Shown here: positions 5,445-6,124 of the stretch, piece after piece
Numbering within the stretch: position 1 is the stretch's first letter
Layout: every line of letters starts with the position of its first letter
The notes under the pieces: model-generated
Databases searched by the model: none
Told to the model about the DNA's origin: nothing
What the model saw: the letters and a program-made list of their open reading frames with translations, nothing else
Source: Candidatus Dormiibacterota bacterium
Lineage (GTDB): Bacteria; Chloroflexota; Dormibacteria; Aeolococcales; Bog-877
NCBI GenBank assembly: GCA_003132265.1
Contig: PKXE01000168.1
Location: 13,499-19,622 of the forward strand
Direction of reading: 5' to 3'
Length of the DNA: 6,124 bases
Made by a program: the position numbers and the translations under genes

Positions 5445-5472
5445 GTGCGGGACCGCTCCGCACCAAGGAGCG
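5445..5472. repeat. Two overlapping, mutually exclusive inverted repeats in the convergent gap
   Basis: GTGCGG (5445-5450) pairs with CCGCAC (5458-5463), and CGCTCC (5454-5459) pairs with GGAGCG (5467-5472). Each is a perfect 6-bp stem with a 7-base loop, and they share bases 5454-5463, so only one can form at a time. They lie between the stops of the membrane protein gene (5403-5405) and the acyl-CoA ligase gene (5504-5506), where terminators are expected. Neither is followed by a convincing T-run on either strand. The rest of the 98-bp gap contains nothing else I can support. Confidence 0.35.
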
Positions 5473-5503
5473 CTGGAACCTTTCTCCCGAGTGACCCCGA
5501 GTC

Positions 5504-6124
5504 TCAGCCCAGGTTGAGGTCGGCGTACTCCTTCCGGAGCAACTTCTTGTCGAACTTGCCGACGCTGGTCTTGGGGACCTCGTCCACGAAGATGATCTCG
5601 TCCGGAAGCCAGAAGGAGGCGACTCGGGGGCGCAGGAACTCCAGCAGTTCTGCCTTGGTTAGGGTCTCTTTGAACTCCGGTCGGGCCACCACGAAGCCAA
5701 CCGGGCGCTCCGCCCAGCGGGAGTGGGGGAACCCCACCACCGCCGCCTCCTTGACCTTGGGATGCGCCATCAACTCGCCCTCCAGGGTCACCGAGGAGAT
5801 CCACTCGCCGCCGGACTTCACCAGGTCCTTGGTGCGGTCCACGATCTGGACGTAGCCCTCAGGATCGACGGTGGCGACGTCGCCGGTGCGGAACCAGCCA
5901 TTGGCGGTGAAGCGGCCATCCCGGTCTTGGGGGTCGTGGTAGTACGCCCGGGCCACCCACGCCCCGCGGACCTGGATCTCGCCCGGGGTCTGGCCGTCAG
6001 AGGGGCACTCCTCGCCGGTGAGGAGGTCGACGATTCGCAGGTCAACTCCGAGGGCGGGGATCCCCTGCTTGGCCCTGAGGGTGAGGAGCGCCTCCTCGCT
6101 CTGGTCGCGGAGATTGGGCTTGAC
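5504..6124 (-). CDS. AMP-forming fatty-acyl-CoA ligase, C-terminal part (5' truncated by window edge)
   Basis: The minus-strand frame is open from 6124 to the TGA at 5506-5504 and gives 206 residues, less than half of a typical 540-residue acyl-CoA synthetase; the N-terminal portion with the AMP-binding P-loop is outside the window. The enzyme would activate a carboxylic acid with ATP and CoA through an acyl-adenylate. Motifs in order: 'RAKQGIPALGVDLRIVD' (33-49), 'GQTPGEIQVRG' (60-70), 'NGWFRTGD' (75-82), the hinge motif 'DRTKDLVKSGGEWIS' (96-110), 'LMAHPKVKEAAVVG' (118-131) and the C-terminal 'VPKTSVGKFDKKLLR' (183-197), where Lys190 in GKFDK matches the catalytic lysine of adenylate formation. 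The 'KSGGEWISS' and 'TSVGKFDKK' wording is typical of medium/long-chain ligases of the AlkK/FadD and methylthiopropionyl-CoA ligase (DmdB) group. The exact chain length is unknown. It converges on the membrane protein gene and is not in an operon with the carboxyltransferase. Confidence 0.93.
   Translation of the reverse strand, partial: VKPNLRDQSEEALLTLRAKQGIPALGVDLRIVDLLTGEECPSDGQTPGEIQVRGAWVARAYYHDPQDRDGRFTANGWFRTGDVATVDPEGYVQIVDRTKDLVKSGGEWISSVTLEGELMAHPKVKEAAVVGFPHSRWAERPVGFVVARPEFKETLTKAELLEFLRPRVASFWLPDEIIFVDEVPKTSVGKFDKKLLRKEYADLNLG

Noticed and set aside
5486..5502. Direct repeat CCCGAGT at 5486-5492 and 5496-5502.
   Set aside because: Seven bases in a GC-rich gap is within chance expectation, and no promoter or gene start is nearby.
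4536..5804. A 422-codon open frame on the minus strand.
   Set aside because: It covers the 3' half of the membrane protein gene and part of the acyl-CoA ligase gene in another frame. The translation is rich in Gly, Arg, Pro and Gln without any domain, while both overlapped genes have strong motifs.
1..6124. Possible mobile element, defence system or biosynthetic cluster, considered because the window was said perhaps to hold an undescribed system.
   Set aside because: There is no transposase, integrase, nuclease-helicase pair, toxin-antitoxin, CRISPR repeat, attachment-site duplication or compositional break. The genes are housekeeping or metabolic families with similar base composition.

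Overview
The window is a GC-rich (roughly two-thirds G+C by eye), densely coded stretch of ordinary-looking bacterial chromosome. It holds no tRNA, rRNA, CRISPR array, transposase or phage gene. Six protein genes can be supported, two of them cut by the window edges. The upstream regions of the three complete transcription units lack a clear Shine-Dalgarno sequence and instead carry a TAnnnT-type -10 box 6 to 12 bases before the start codon. This points to leaderless or nearly leaderless transcripts. Together with the G+C content and the protein families, it suggests an actinobacterial or Chloroflexota/Dormibacterota-like lineage, but I cannot choose between these from sequence alone.

Layout, left to right: the last 55 residues of a metallo-beta-lactamase-fold hydrolase (+, 1-168); rnhB, ribonuclease HII (-, 190-813, GTG start); a 66-bp divergent promoter region (814-879); a biotin-dependent acyl-CoA carboxylase carboxyltransferase subunit (+, 880-2457), overlapping by one base a class V PLP-dependent aminotransferase (+, 2457-3656); a strong GC-rich hairpin right after that stop (3659-3693) and a 183-bp intergenic region with a -10 box; a 521-residue multi-spanning membrane protein with a C-terminal exported domain (+, 3840-5405); a 98-bp convergent gap with two overlapping small inverted repeats; and the C-terminal part of an AMP-forming medium/long-chain fatty-acyl-CoA ligase (-, 5504-6124).

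Working together: the carboxyltransferase and aminotransferase are the only clear operon (TGATG stop/start overlap, one promoter, one hairpin after the pair). The carboxyltransferase needs a biotin carboxylase and biotin carrier that are not in the window. The acyl-CoA ligase and the carboxylase subunit both fit acyl-CoA metabolism, but they are on opposite strands and separated by an unrelated membrane gene, so a shared pathway is only a guess. RNase HII is a housekeeping genome-maintenance enzyme. It carries a possible sliding-clamp-binding motif at its C-terminus.

I see no convincing new multi-gene system. The points most worth a second look are the back-to-back leaderless promoters with a tandem repeat and a palindrome over the -10 box, the coupling of a carboxyltransferase to an aminotransferase with altered active-site motifs, the clamp-binding-like motif of RNase HII, and the membrane protein whose only four cysteines all lie in its exported domain.
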